NCBI GenBank assembly: GCA_964388485.1 | Contig: CAYMAS010000004.1 | Span: forward strand, 1 to 64,000 | DNA length: 64,000 nt | Reading direction: 5' to 3' | Source: JBCDKH01 sp964388485 | GTDB lineage: Bacteria; Planctomycetota; Phycisphaerae; Tepidisphaerales; Tepidisphaeraceae | Shown: one piece after another, positions 8,285-17,710 of the stretch | Layout: each line of letters begins with the position of its first letter | Position numbering within the stretch: the stretch's first letter is position 1 | Translations under genes and position numbers: made by a program | The notes under the pieces: generated by a model | What the model was told of the DNA's origin: nothing | The model's database searches: none | Seen by the model: the letters and a program-made list of their open reading frames with translations, nothing else

Positions 8285-10311
8285 GGCGTCTCCTGGCGGC
8301 CGAGGGTCTGGAGGTAGGCGATCAATGCCACGACTTCACGATCGGCGAGGTAGGCTGGTGCACCGCGAGCTTCGAGTTCGGCGGCAAGGGCCTCGGCTTG
8401 AGGTCGGGCGTCATTGGGCAGGTCGACCTGGTTGTCGAGCAACCTTGGCATCGCCGGCATCAGACTGTGGGGCATGACCTGCTGGGGCGACTCGAAGTGC
8501 CGCAGGTGCCAAGTCGCGTCGAACTTTCCGCCGATACGGGCCAGGTCCGGGCCAACGCGGCGGATGCCGACGAGGTCGGCGTCGTGTCGCGCGGGCGGCG
8601 GCGTCGGGTCGCCGTAGCGTCGGGTTTCACCGAGGATCGGGCGGATCACTTGAGTGTGACACTGGTTGCAGTTGTAATCGCGGTAGATCTGCCGGCCGAT
8701 GCTTTCGAGCGGGGACAACTCTCTGACCGGCATCGACGCGGTGGCGGCGTGGCCGGCAGTTGTTGCGGCAAGGAAGATCGCCAACACGGCAAAGGGTGCC
8801 AGCGCCAGCAGGATCGGGCGAATCTCAAGCCGGCGATGCCATGCCAGCGAGGCGGCAGCATCGAGTCTGCCGGCCATCGGCAGCATCGTCTCCTCGCCGT
8901 CGTACCGATGTGGTTTGGTTGGCGAAGGCGGACCCAGCAGTCGCGGCAGCGTCGGCCGAAACCCCGTCCTGAACGCAGTTCGCACCGCGAGGAGGAAGCC
9001 GAGCAAGGCAAAGCCCCAACCCAGAGCAGTCAGCCCGTAAAGTGGAACCGTCGCCCGCGTCGTGTCGACGACGTTCGGGAAGCGCAACCCGCCGTTCGGT
9101 GTGAGCGTCTGCCACATCAGGCCGCGTCCGATGCCAGCGAGATGCCCGGGAATGCCAACGAACGCGACGGCGGCGATCACCAGCCAGAAGGCGGCGAAGC
9201 CCAGAATCGGCCGTCGCTCCAGACCCGGCCGCGCCGCCTCGGTCGCGCGGAAAGTCGCGATGACGAGGCTGAGCACGACCAACAGACGAAGGTCGTGGGC
9301 CGTCGTTTGCCATGCAGTAAATTGGCCGACAGCCTGGAAGTGGACGAGCGACAGAAGCAAACCGTCTGCGGCGACGACGAGCAACCCGACTATGCCCAGC
9401 GTCAGCCAGCGGCCTTGCGGCGTGACGAGGTCTCCCAGCGGCTTCGTCGCGAGCAGGTTGTAGACACCGGCCAAAGTGCCAGCGAGGACCAGGAAGCCAC
9501 CCGTCGTACCGAGAGCTGCGAGCAGTGCAGGGCCGCCGGTGTGGTGCAGGTTGGCGAGGCCGACTGCGACGGCGCCGAGGAGCATCAGCCACAACTGGAC
9601 GATGGCGAGTCGATGACTTCGCCACGTCCCGGCGAGGCGATAGGCGATGGCGAAGGCGGGCAGGATGAGGCCAAAGCCTGTCCAACTGCTGGCGGTCATC
9701 AGTCGCACGGCCAGCGGCGGCTCGATGACGCGGCCGAGCAGGTCGATCAAGATCGTTGCCGCCAAGCCGCCTATCGACGCCGCCGCGAACCACGTCGACG
9801 GCGAGCGGTCCGGCCATGACCAGAAGAGTCGGCCGATCAGCAGTATCATGACCGACCATGCCGTTACCGTCGGCAACGATTCGGCGGCAACGGTGGTCGG
9901 TGCCTCAGCACCGGCAAAGACCAGCCAGACGATCGACGCCTGCCACGCCCAGAAGCCGATGCCGGTGTGCGACCGCGGCTCCGGCAAGATACCCGGCCGC
10001 GTACGTCGCGAACCGGCGGCGATGGCAAAGAGCGTGTTGAAGACGACGCCCAGGACGAGCAGCTGCGTGACGATCGGTCGCCAGAAGGCGAAGAAGCCGC
10101 CTTCGTGGGCTGAGGCGATTTCCTGCAGTACCTCGCTCCAGCCGATGTGGCCGGCGAGTCGAAGCGATTCCGCCCAACCCGGCATCGGCAATGCGAGCGC
10201 CGTCATACTCGCCTGCAGGAGCCCGAGCCCGCCCCAGATTGCTGCGGCTCGTAGCCAGGCAGCATCGAGTTGCCGGTCAGCCGAGGGATGATAATGACCT
10301 TGGTCGTACAT
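8281..10311 (-). CDS. CcoN-CcoO fusion, cbb3-type oxidase-like, with degenerate catalytic subunit
   Basis: 676 residues. Residues about 18-450 are a polytopic membrane region that follows CcoN by eye: IWGGLGLL, WRPIVTQLLVLGVVFNTLFA, FWAWQASIV, HRLAIVQLWLML, GLANLHHTG, TTAHDLRL. Residues about 490-676 are CcoO: a membrane helix, the heme site CNQCH at 548-552, VIRPILGETRRYGD, VGPDLARIGGKF, and SLMPAMP with the axial Met. Of six His ligands for heme b, heme b3 and CuB, only H339 appears kept; the others read as V, S, A-N and L. Oxygen reduction at this site is therefore doubtful and an electron-transfer or structural role is more likely. It is coupled to the CcoP-like gene. Confidence 0.82.
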   Translation of the reverse strand: MYDQGHYHPSADRQLDAAWLRAAAIWGGLGLLQASMTALALPMPGWAESLRLAGHIGWSEVLQEIASAHEGGFFAFWRPIVTQLLVLGVVFNTLFAIAAGSRRTRPGILPEPRSHTGIGFWAWQASIVWLVFAGAEAPTTVAAESLPTVTAWSVMILLIGRLFWSWPDRSPSTWFAAASIGGLAATILIDLLGRVIEPPLAVRLMTASSWTGFGLILPAFAIAYRLAGTWRSHRLAIVQLWLMLLGAVAVGLANLHHTGGPALLAALGTTGGFLVLAGTLAGVYNLLATKPLGDLVTPQGRWLTLGIVGLLVVAADGLLLSLVHFQAVGQFTAWQTTAHDLRLLVVLSLVIATFRATEAARPGLERRPILGFAAFWLVIAAVAFVGIPGHLAGIGRGLMWQTLTPNGGLRFPNVVDTTRATVPLYGLTALGWGFALLGFLLAVRTAFRTGFRPTLPRLLGPPSPTKPHRYDGEETMLPMAGRLDAAASLAWHRRLEIRPILLALAPFAVLAIFLAATTAGHAATASMPVRELSPLESIGRQIYRDYNCNQCHTQVIRPILGETRRYGDPTPPPARHDADLVGIRRVGPDLARIGGKFDATWHLRHFESPQQVMPHSLMPAMPRLLDNQVDLPNDARPQAEALAAELEARGAPAYLADREVVALIAYLQTLGRQETP

Positions 10312-10443
10312 GCGACGTAAGACGAGTGCGTAGGCAGAACCATCATCGACTGCCCGACCTCGTGGCCCAAGCGGGCGGCCTGCGGCAACTCGCCGCCCTT
10401 CCGGCTCGCATGCCTCGCCCGTTTCGCCGATGATTAAAGCACC

Positions 10444-11862
10444 GTGTTCTCCTTTTATCGTGTGCTCATCGGGATCATCTTGATCGGCCTCATCGCCAGC
10501 GTCGCGACGTTGCAGGCAGCGCGCGGCTCGGGTGTGCTCTATGCGATCAAGCAGAATTTGCTTGAATCACCTGAACGCCTGCCGCCCAGGCCGCCGGAAC
10601 TGATCCGCGACTACCCGCCCGTCGACCCGCGACTGGGCTTCACCCGCAAGGTGCAGGACAATGCCGTCGACACGCGATTTACCTGCATCGAGTTCGGCCC
10701 GGATGGCCTGCTGTGGGCCAGCGACGTGACCGGCAAGCTCTACCGGTTCCCCGTCCACAGCGACGGCTCGCTTGGGGTGCCGGAGACGATCACAGCGATC
10801 ATCGACCATGCCGGCGGTCCACGGCTAGTTGTCGGCTTTGCCTTCAGCCCGAGCGGCAACGAGCTGTACGCGACCAGCAGCTACCCGGCCCTGCTCGATG
10901 CTCCGGACTTCAGTGGTGAACTCCTCAAGTTGAGCGGTCCAGACCACTCAATAGTCGAGAAGCTCCTCGTCGGCTTGCCCCGCAGCGTCGGCGATCATGC
11001 GACGAATCAGCCGGTGTTTGGTCCCGATGGTGCGTTGTACATCCCGCAGGCGTCCAACACTGCGACCGGCGGGACCGACGAGACCTGGGGCATGCGGCCG
11101 GAGCGGACGCTCAATGCTGCGATCCTCCGGCTTGATCTGAAGAAACTCGCCGGGCACGAGTTGCCGCTGGACGTAACGACTGAACGACCCGGCCACGGCT
11201 ACGACCCGCACGCGAGCGACGCCCCGCTGACGATCTACGGCCACGGCATTCGCCTCGTGTACGACCTCGAATGGGTCGATCTGCCCGGTCGCGGCTGGAC
11301 GCTCTTCGCGCCGACGAACGGCTCGTCGCCCGGTGGCACGTTGCCAGCTGATCCGGCGAGCGGTTTTCCCGGCAAAATCGATTCGCCGTACAACGAGCAC
11401 GATTGGCTCCACCGCGTCGAAGCCGGCATGTACCACGGCCACCCCAACCCTTCGTACGGCACCTTCGTGCTCAACGGCGGCAACCCGACCGATGGCCCAG
11501 ACCTGTGGGAAGTGCCCGACTACCCGATCGGCACTCAGCCCGACCCGAACTATCAGCCGGCCATCCTCGACTTCGGCCGGCACGAATCGTCCAACGGCGT
11601 CGTTCTTTACCATGGCCAAAGCGACAGCTACACCGATCGCATCCTTGACGGCACCCTGATCGTCTGCCGCTACTCCTCCAGCAGCGACCTCGTCGCTGTC
11701 CGCCTGACTGACGAAGGCGACGCAGCCGAGATGATCGAAGGCATTCCGGGGCTCATCGGCTTCGGCGACCCGCTCGACGTCTGCCAGGACCCTTCCACCG
11801 GCAGGCTCTACGTCAGCGACTTCGGGCGCGAACACATCGCGCTGCTCGAACCGCGGCGCTGA
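10444..11862 (+). CDS. Membrane-anchored PQQ-type sugar dehydrogenase-like beta-propeller
   Basis: 472 residues. An N-terminal helix (YRVLIGIILIGLIASVATL) anchors or exports it. The rest has propeller blades typical of soluble glucose/sorbosone dehydrogenases: FTCIEFGPDGLLWASD, VVGFAFSPSGNELYATS, PVFGPDGALYIPQ, and late DVCQDPSTGRLYVSDFG. The WLHRVEAGMYHGHPNP segment resembles this family, where such residues help bind PQQ, but I cannot confirm cofactor ligands, so substrate and cofactor are open. The start is GTG 10444. It is divergent from the CcoN-CcoO gene with 132 bp between, which probably holds both promoters; a functional link to the cytochromes is possible. Confidence 0.72.
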   Translation: MFSFYRVLIGIILIGLIASVATLQAARGSGVLYAIKQNLLESPERLPPRPPELIRDYPPVDPRLGFTRKVQDNAVDTRFTCIEFGPDGLLWASDVTGKLYRFPVHSDGSLGVPETITAIIDHAGGPRLVVGFAFSPSGNELYATSSYPALLDAPDFSGELLKLSGPDHSIVEKLLVGLPRSVGDHATNQPVFGPDGALYIPQASNTATGGTDETWGMRPERTLNAAILRLDLKKLAGHELPLDVTTERPGHGYDPHASDAPLTIYGHGIRLVYDLEWVDLPGRGWTLFAPTNGSSPGGTLPADPASGFPGKIDSPYNEHDWLHRVEAGMYHGHPNPSYGTFVLNGGNPTDGPDLWEVPDYPIGTQPDPNYQPAILDFGRHESSNGVVLYHGQSDSYTDRILDGTLIVCRYSSSSDLVAVRLTDEGDAAEMIEGIPGLIGFGDPLDVCQDPSTGRLYVSDFGREHIALLEPRR

Positions 11863-11865
11863 TTC

Positions 11866-13281
11866 TTACCGACGCCCGCGTAGCGGTGCCTTGCCGACGC
11901 TGCGGCGACGACGAGGCGGACCCTTGGGCTCGGGGGCGACGTCCTCGACCTCACCGTTCTTCTCTGCATCGGCGGCTTTGAGTTCGTCTTCGCTGAGACG
12001 TTTGACCTCGTTGGTTCCGCCGGCGAAGCCGTTGATGGTCCCGCGCGGAATCTCCATGTTGATGAGCATCTCGATCCGCGTCAGCTCCTGACCCTGGTCG
12101 GGCGTGACGAACGTGTAGGCCTTGCCCTCCATGCCCATGCGGGCGGTTCGGCCGATGCGATGGACGTAGGCCTCGGGGTCCTCGGGCACGTCGTAGTTGA
12201 TGATGTGCGAGACCCCCCGCACGTCGATGCCGCGGCTGGCGAGGTCGGTGGCGACGAGGACGTCGAACTTCCGGTCGCGGAAGCCCTTCATGACCTTCTC
12301 CCGCTTCGACTGGTTGAGGTTGCCGTGGATCTCCTGGACGTCGATCCCCTTGGCGGTGAGCTTCTTCGTCAGCTTCTCGGCCCCGCGCTTCGTGCGTGTG
12401 AAGACGATTGATAGCTCCGGCTTTTCATCCTCGAGCAACGCCAGGATCAGGTCGCCCTTGTCGTAGCCGCTGACGGGGATGTGATACTGCTCGACCAGCT
12501 CCACCGTCGGCGACTCGTCGGCGCCGGTGGCGACGAGCTTTTCCACGTCGTCGTTCCGCATGAACGTCCTCGCCAGCTTCTCAATCTCCGGCGAGAGCGT
12601 GGCGCTGACGAACATCGTCTGCAGCTCGTCATCCGGCAATTCCGGCACGTCCTGCTCGTCGCCAGCGTCGGCGTAATCGGGCTGAATCTTGATGCCATAG
12701 ACCTCTCTGACACGATTTCGCCGATCCAATCCATCGTTGACGCTCTTGAGAATCTTGCGGATGTCGTCGCGAAAGCCGATGTCGAGCATGCGGTCGACTT
12801 CATCAAGGACGACGAACCGCATGTTGCAGAAGTCGAGCACGCGGCGCTCGATAAGGTCCATGATCCTCCCCGGCGTGCCGACGATGATCTCAGGCGAGTG
12901 CTTGAGCGTCTGCATTTGCTTGGCGATGCGATCACCGCCGTAGCAGCAGGCGACGCGAAGCTTCGTGTGCTTCGCGAGCATCGTCAGCTCCGCCTCGATC
13001 TGCACAGCCAGTTCACGCGTCGGGGCGAGGATGATCGCTTGCGTCGCGTAGCCGTGGACGGCTTCACACAGAATGGGAATCCCGAAGGCGGCGGTCTTGC
13101 CGGTGCCGGTGCGTGCCTGGCCGAGGATGTCGTGTCCATCGAGCGCCGGCGGGATCATGAGCGCCTGGATCTCGCTGGGCTTCTCGAAGCCAGCGTCGGC
13201 GAGGCCGCGCAGGACATCGAGGTCGACATCGAGTTGTTTGAACGCTTGGGGAAGTGGTGGGTGTTTGGCCTTGGCGGTCAT
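11866..13281 (-). CDS. DEAD-box ATP-dependent RNA helicase (DEVD variant)
   Basis: 471 residues, unwinding RNA duplexes in the cytoplasm. In order: Q motif (FEKPSEIQ), Walker A ARTGTGKT, APTRELAVQ, TPGRIMD, motif II DEVD in place of DEAD, motif III SAT, then helicase C with VFTRTKRGAEK, VATDLASRGIDV and HRIGRTARMG. Between DEVD and SAT lies an acidic insertion of roughly 35-40 residues (around DYADAGDEQDVPELPDDEL) beyond the usual spacing. The C-terminal tail is basic (PPRRRRSVGKAPLRGRR), likely for RNA binding. It is convergent with the propeller gene, 3 bp apart. RhlE/CshA-like; exact class undecided. Confidence 0.93.
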   Translation of the reverse strand: MTAKAKHPPLPQAFKQLDVDLDVLRGLADAGFEKPSEIQALMIPPALDGHDILGQARTGTGKTAAFGIPILCEAVHGYATQAIILAPTRELAVQIEAELTMLAKHTKLRVACCYGGDRIAKQMQTLKHSPEIIVGTPGRIMDLIERRVLDFCNMRFVVLDEVDRMLDIGFRDDIRKILKSVNDGLDRRNRVREVYGIKIQPDYADAGDEQDVPELPDDELQTMFVSATLSPEIEKLARTFMRNDDVEKLVATGADESPTVELVEQYHIPVSGYDKGDLILALLEDEKPELSIVFTRTKRGAEKLTKKLTAKGIDVQEIHGNLNQSKREKVMKGFRDRKFDVLVATDLASRGIDVRGVSHIINYDVPEDPEAYVHRIGRTARMGMEGKAYTFVTPDQGQELTRIEMLINMEIPRGTINGFAGGTNEVKRLSEDELKAADAEKNGEVEDVAPEPKGPPRRRRSVGKAPLRGRR

Positions 13282-13430
13282 TGGGATGTCAATACGTCTG
13301 GCAGGAGTGCGGCCGGACGATCAAGGGACGCCGCGCCGCGCGTCGCACCCAGGTGGTGCGTGACGCGGCGGAGGGTAGGGAGCCTGAGAGGCCGGAAACG
13401 AATTGTTTGTATGCGAGACCTGGCGACCAG

Positions 13431-14033
13431 TTATGCGTTTGGAAGCGGGTCAACCCTGATCCAGAAGGCATCGACCGGTTGACCTGAGGTTAGAACAGTC
13501 GACTGGTAAGCGAACTGACCGCCGTTAGCCAAAATCACCCGGCGGCTTCGATAATTGTTGGCGTTGCAAGTGACAAGGACGTTTTCAACCTTGAGCCGCC
13601 GTAGCTGCAAGAGCGAGAGCCTCAGAATCTCTCGCCCGTAGCCGAGGCCGCGATGATCCGGGTGGATGAAGTACCCGACATGCCCCCCCTCGATGCGAAG
13701 GCTCTCTGTCAGTTCGTGCCGCAGCCGCGTCTCTCCGAGCAGCCTGCCGTCCGAGCGGACGAGGAACAGCGTCGTCTGCTGAACCAGTCCATCTGACAGA
13801 TTTTGGCCGGCAGCAAAATCGCTAAGCAATCGCAGGAACGATTCGGCGGCTTCGGGAACGTGACCGATGAGGTTGAAGCCATCGCCAGTCTCGCCCAGTG
13901 CCTTGGCCCGCTCGAGCATCTCGCGATGCTGCTTGAGCAAAGGGATTGTCGGTCGGACCAGTCTCAGCTCACTCACGGGGTTGGTGTAGTGGAGGCGTTG
14001 ACGGATACCCAATCGTGAAAGCGTTGGCAGCAT
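13431..14033 (-). CDS. GNAT-family N-acetyltransferase
   Basis: About 200 residues with the GNAT acetyl-CoA fold: LRLVRPTIPLLKQHREM, TTLFLVRSDGRLLGETRLRHEL, HVGYFIHPDHRGLGYGREILRLSL (motif A, R-G-x-G-Y-G binding acetyl-CoA) and NVLVTCNANNYRSRRVILANGG. This arrangement is typical of small-molecule or ribosomal-protein acetyltransferases; the substrate is unknown. The start is uncertain: ATG 14033 is used, but GTG 13976 fits the domain border equally well. It is divergent from the transglutaminase gene at 14108. Confidence 0.85.
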   Translation of the reverse strand: MLPTLSRLGIRQRLHYTNPVSELRLVRPTIPLLKQHREMLERAKALGETGDGFNLIGHVPEAAESFLRLLSDFAAGQNLSDGLVQQTTLFLVRSDGRLLGETRLRHELTESLRIEGGHVGYFIHPDHRGLGYGREILRLSLLQLRRLKVENVLVTCNANNYRSRRVILANGGQFAYQSTVLTSGQPVDAFWIRVDPLPNA

Positions 14034-14107
14034 CCGGTCACGGTGGAGGTTGCTCAAGATTTCATGTGGACGCGTGGCAGCGGGAGCCGCCGCAGTAGTA
14101 TGCGACG

Positions 14108-16705
14108 ATGTACCACATTCGCCAGTTCAAGCCGGCGTTGTACATGCTGGTGATGCTCGGCATCTCCGGGTTTTGCCTTGCCGCGGCGCTTCCCGGGTGG
14201 TTCGTTGTCGCTGCAGGCCTGATCGTGCTGAACGCGATGCTCGTCAACGCCGGCCGATTTAAGCCAATCCCGCGGCTTGTGGCGAACCTGCTCACGCTCG
14301 TCGCGGGCGTGTACACCGCGTTACGTGTCATGGACGGAGAGGTGCCGGTCACCCCGGTCGGGCTCTTCCTACTCATCCTGCAGGTCGTCAAGCTCTATGA
14401 GCAACGTGGCAACCGGGACTTCGGGCAGTTGATCGTTCTGTCGCTCCTGACGATGGTCGCCGCAGCGATGCTGCCGGGCGGGACGTCGCTGCTGTTCGGC
14501 ATCATGCTGCTGATCTGGGTGGTGCTCTCGCTCTACACGTGCCTGCTCTTTCACCTGAAGGTTGAGGCCGATTCGGCCAGTCGGTATCTACAGAATGCGG
14601 GTCCGGTGGCTGTTCAGACGCAGAAGGAGCTGTCGATGGACCCGCGGCTCCGGCAGGACGAGCGGCGGCTGCCAAGTTCGCTGCGTCGGCTGACGACCGT
14701 CGTCGCCATCGCCGGCGCGGTGTCGGCGGTCGTCATTTTCCTAGGATTTCCCCGCGGCGGTGGCCGATCCTTCCTGATGCCGCAGCTGAGGCAGACGCAG
14801 ACATCGACCGGCTTCAGCGACTCCGTCGACTTCCAGGACATTGCCCGCATCCAGCAGAACAACGAACTCGCAGCGCACCTTCAGATCGATGGCACCGCCG
14901 TCGGGCCAATCTACCTCCGAGGCAACGCTTTGGACGAATATCAGGGCGATCCACGCTACGCCGGAGCTTGGGTCTGGCGTCGCAGTTCGTGGCTGGAGGG
15001 CTTCTATGGCACCAAGAGCATCTTTGGCGGCGGCATGACTTCGACGCGGCAGATGGCCCGAGCGAACGACCGACTGATCGAGCACCACGTCGAACTGCGG
15101 TCGGATCCCGGCCAATCGCTCTTCACAATCGACGGCCCCGTCGCGGTGTCGGCTGAAACGCATCAGCCGACGAATCTGGAGTTGCGGGTTGGCCGTGATG
15201 GCACCTTGGCTCTGGAGCGACGCGGTCGCCTCAGAAGCTATCGCGTCCTCAGCACCGGCCGGACACCTGTTGCAAGTGCTCCTTTGCCGGCGGATGCGTT
15301 GGAATCGATCGAGTCGGGCGAAGTCGACGCGGAGGCAGAGTTTCGCTTCGACGTCACGCGACTCGCCGGACCCTATCGCCGGACCGAAATGCTGCGGCTC
15401 GCAACCCTTGATCGTCTACAAGGCGGTGATTTGGCTGAGCGGCTGCGGCAGATGGAAGCTGGTGAACGCACGCTCTACGAGCAGAACCGCCTGGGTCTGG
15501 CCCACGGCGAGCGTGGCCTCAGACGAGGCGAGCAACCGTTCCGCTCAGGTCAAGTCCAACTCGAAGAGATTGGACCCTTGCCTGCAGCAAAGGAGATCAT
15601 CGAGTTCGCACTCGACCCCGATGTCGTCGGTGTCGGTGACGATGGACGGTCGCTGACGAAGACACGGGTTGAGGAAGCCGGAGTCCAGCCAGTCGATGCG
15701 CGAATCGCGTCCAACATGGAGCGATACCTCCGGACGCAGTTCGATTACTCGCTCGACATCTCTGCCCAAGCAGCATCATTGCCGCGGGATCGGGATCCCA
15801 TGGCGTGGTTCGTCAGCGAGGGACGACGCGGGCACTGCGAGTTCTTCGCCGGCACGATGACCTTGGCCTTGCAGTCGGTCGGCATCCCCGCACGCGTGGT
15901 GGTCGGCTATCGCACAAGCGAATACAACCCGCAAATCGATCGCTGGAACGTGCGGCAAAGTCATGCCCATGCCTGGGTCGAGGCACTGACGAGTAACGGT
16001 TGGCAGCGATACGACCCGACGCCCGCCGGTGGAGATGTCGATGCCGCCGAGGTTGGGCTGATCGCGAGTACGACCGCGTCGATCAAGCAGTTTGTCGAGT
16101 ACTTGAGCTACACGTGGCAGGAGAACGTCATTGCCTACGACCGCGGGACGCAAAGCGACATTCGTGATTCCCTGTTTTCCCAGGTCGATGACCAGGTGGC
16201 ACGGGCCATGGGTGCTGAGGATGAATCGTTGATGAAGCGGCTTCGTGCTGCGGCAGCTGATCTGCAGGAGCGGCTCGGCATTCGGGGCGGAATCGCAAGC
16301 ATCGTGGCATTAATTGCGTCAGCGTTGCTGTTCGCGTGCGTTGCGGCGACGGTGGTGGCATTGCTTTGGTTCGCGATGGAACGGTGGCGGCTGCGGCGAC
16401 GGGCGAAGCGGATCGGACTCGATGACCTGCCGCCGGAAGAAGCGCGGCGGCTGGCCAAGCAGTTGGAGTTCTATGACGATATGCTGAGGCTTTTGGAAAA
16501 CGACGGCCTCGTGCGTCGGCCCGATCGGACGCCGCGAGAGTTCGCCCGGTCGCTCATCGACTTGCCGCCGACTGCGTTTCGGCACGTGCGTGAGTTGACG
16601 GAGGTCTTCTATAGGGTCCGTTTCGGTCGGGCCAGAGTGACACCGCTTCGCAGGCGATGGTTGGGCGAGGCAGTCGATCGGCTTGAGGCGAGTCTCGGCC
16701 GCTGA
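14108..16705 (+). CDS. Transglutaminase-like membrane protein (TgpA type)
   Basis: 865 residues. Five or six helices occupy the first about 200 residues (LYMLVMLGISGFCLAAAL, LVANLLTLVAGVYTAL, LLFGIMLLIWVVLSLYTCLLF). A large extracytoplasmic part contains the transglutaminase core with catalytic Cys in RGHCEFFAGTMTLAL, His in SHAHAWVEAL and Asp in YDPTPAGG. A further helix near residue 735 (IVALIASALLFACVAATVVALLWF) precedes a cytoplasmic tail with a DUF4129-like end. Bacterial relatives probably modify or cleave envelope proteins or peptides. No MoxR ATPase or DUF58 gene, the usual partners, adjoins it here. Confidence 0.9.
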   Translation: MYHIRQFKPALYMLVMLGISGFCLAAALPGWFVVAAGLIVLNAMLVNAGRFKPIPRLVANLLTLVAGVYTALRVMDGEVPVTPVGLFLLILQVVKLYEQRGNRDFGQLIVLSLLTMVAAAMLPGGTSLLFGIMLLIWVVLSLYTCLLFHLKVEADSASRYLQNAGPVAVQTQKELSMDPRLRQDERRLPSSLRRLTTVVAIAGAVSAVVIFLGFPRGGGRSFLMPQLRQTQTSTGFSDSVDFQDIARIQQNNELAAHLQIDGTAVGPIYLRGNALDEYQGDPRYAGAWVWRRSSWLEGFYGTKSIFGGGMTSTRQMARANDRLIEHHVELRSDPGQSLFTIDGPVAVSAETHQPTNLELRVGRDGTLALERRGRLRSYRVLSTGRTPVASAPLPADALESIESGEVDAEAEFRFDVTRLAGPYRRTEMLRLATLDRLQGGDLAERLRQMEAGERTLYEQNRLGLAHGERGLRRGEQPFRSGQVQLEEIGPLPAAKEIIEFALDPDVVGVGDDGRSLTKTRVEEAGVQPVDARIASNMERYLRTQFDYSLDISAQAASLPRDRDPMAWFVSEGRRGHCEFFAGTMTLALQSVGIPARVVVGYRTSEYNPQIDRWNVRQSHAHAWVEALTSNGWQRYDPTPAGGDVDAAEVGLIASTTASIKQFVEYLSYTWQENVIAYDRGTQSDIRDSLFSQVDDQVARAMGAEDESLMKRLRAAAADLQERLGIRGGIASIVALIASALLFACVAATVVALLWFAMERWRLRRRAKRIGLDDLPPEEARRLAKQLEFYDDMLRLLENDGLVRRPDRTPREFARSLIDLPPTAFRHVRELTEVFYRVRFGRARVTPLRRRWLGEAVDRLEASLGR

Positions 16706-16737
16706 TCACTTCCAGGCGATGAGGCCGATAAAGCTTG

Positions 16738-17673
16738 GTGAAGACGGACCGTCGTGGAGCCCCGCCTGCCCCGCCGCCTTCGGAGGCGGTTCGGGCGTTC
16801 CTCTCGTTCCTCTCCGTCGAGCGAGGATTATCCCCGAACACCCTTGATGCGTATCGACGCGATCTGTTCGACTTCGAAAACCATCTCGATGGCTCGCCGT
16901 TGCGGCACGTCGAGACGGAAGACATCACTGCATACCTCGCCGCCTGCACCCGTCGCGGTAAGTCGACGAAGACTGTCGCCCGGCGACTAGCAGCGATACG
17001 GTCTTACCTGAAGTTCCTTGCCATCGTCGGCGATCGTGAGGCGGGAGAGGTCGACGCGTTGCTAACAACGCTGGACGCGCCGAAGCCGGAAAAGTCGCTG
17101 CCGAAGACGATGAGCCGGTCGCAGGTCGAGCGAATGCTGGAGGTGCCGGACGTATCGAAGCCGCTGGGCATGCGGGACAAGGCGATGCTGGAACTGCTCT
17201 ACGCGTGCGGCCTGCGGGCGAGCGAGCTGTGCAACATCAATTGCCGCGACGTCAACCTCGTCTATCGCACGATTCGCGTCTTCGGCAAAGGCGGCAAGGA
17301 GCGGGACGTGCCGATGGGAATGGTCGCCGCCGATGCAGTTGAGGCATACATGGAGACGGAGCGACCCAAATTATTCGCTTACCCAAAGCTCAGTGGCGAC
17401 TGCGTGTTTCTCACCAAGTCCGGCAGGCCGATGGAGCGAATTCGACTTTGGCAGATCGTTACGAAGGTCGCCCGCCTCAGCGGCGTGTTGAAGGAGACGG
17501 GCCCGCACGTCTTGCGGCACTGCTTCGCCACCCACCTTCTCGGCGGCGGTGCGGATCTAAGAACGGTTCAGGAGCTACTTGGGCACAGCGATGTCGGCAC
17601 GACGCAGATTTACACCCACGTCGACCAGGACCGGCTCCGCGACGTCCACAAGGCGTTCCACCCGCGGGCTTGA
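16738..17673 (+). CDS. xerD: Tyrosine recombinase, XerC/XerD type
   Basis: About 311 residues, the normal length for the Xer recombinases that resolve chromosome dimers. The N-terminal SAM-like DNA-binding domain (FLSFLSVERGLSPNTLDAY) precedes the catalytic domain, which has all active residues: Arg in GLRASEL, Lys in GKGGKERDVP, His-x-x-Arg in HVLRHCFATH, His in LGHSD and the nucleophile Tyr in IYTHVDQDRL. The GTG at 16738 is used; a TTG one codon earlier is possible. It sits 32 bp after the transglutaminase gene without obvious functional link. There are no flanking repeats or phage genes, so a housekeeping Xer role is more likely than an integrase. Confidence 0.9.
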   Translation: MKTDRRGAPPAPPPSEAVRAFLSFLSVERGLSPNTLDAYRRDLFDFENHLDGSPLRHVETEDITAYLAACTRRGKSTKTVARRLAAIRSYLKFLAIVGDREAGEVDALLTTLDAPKPEKSLPKTMSRSQVERMLEVPDVSKPLGMRDKAMLELLYACGLRASELCNINCRDVNLVYRTIRVFGKGGKERDVPMGMVAADAVEAYMETERPKLFAYPKLSGDCVFLTKSGRPMERIRLWQIVTKVARLSGVLKETGPHVLRHCFATHLLGGGADLRTVQELLGHSDVGTTQIYTHVDQDRLRDVHKAFHPRA

Positions 17674-17710
17674 ATCCGGTGGCCTTCAAGGCTAATCCCG
17701 AGCAGCGATC

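Noticed and set aside
8398..9819. Plus-strand ORF of 473 codons
   Set aside because: Antisense to the CcoN-CcoO gene; composition is Arg/Gln/Asp-rich with no fold signal.
16738..17673. XerC/D-type gene as a sign of an integrated element
   Set aside because: No att repeats, tRNA gene, phage or transposon genes lie beside it and composition does not change, so a housekeeping recombinase is simpler.
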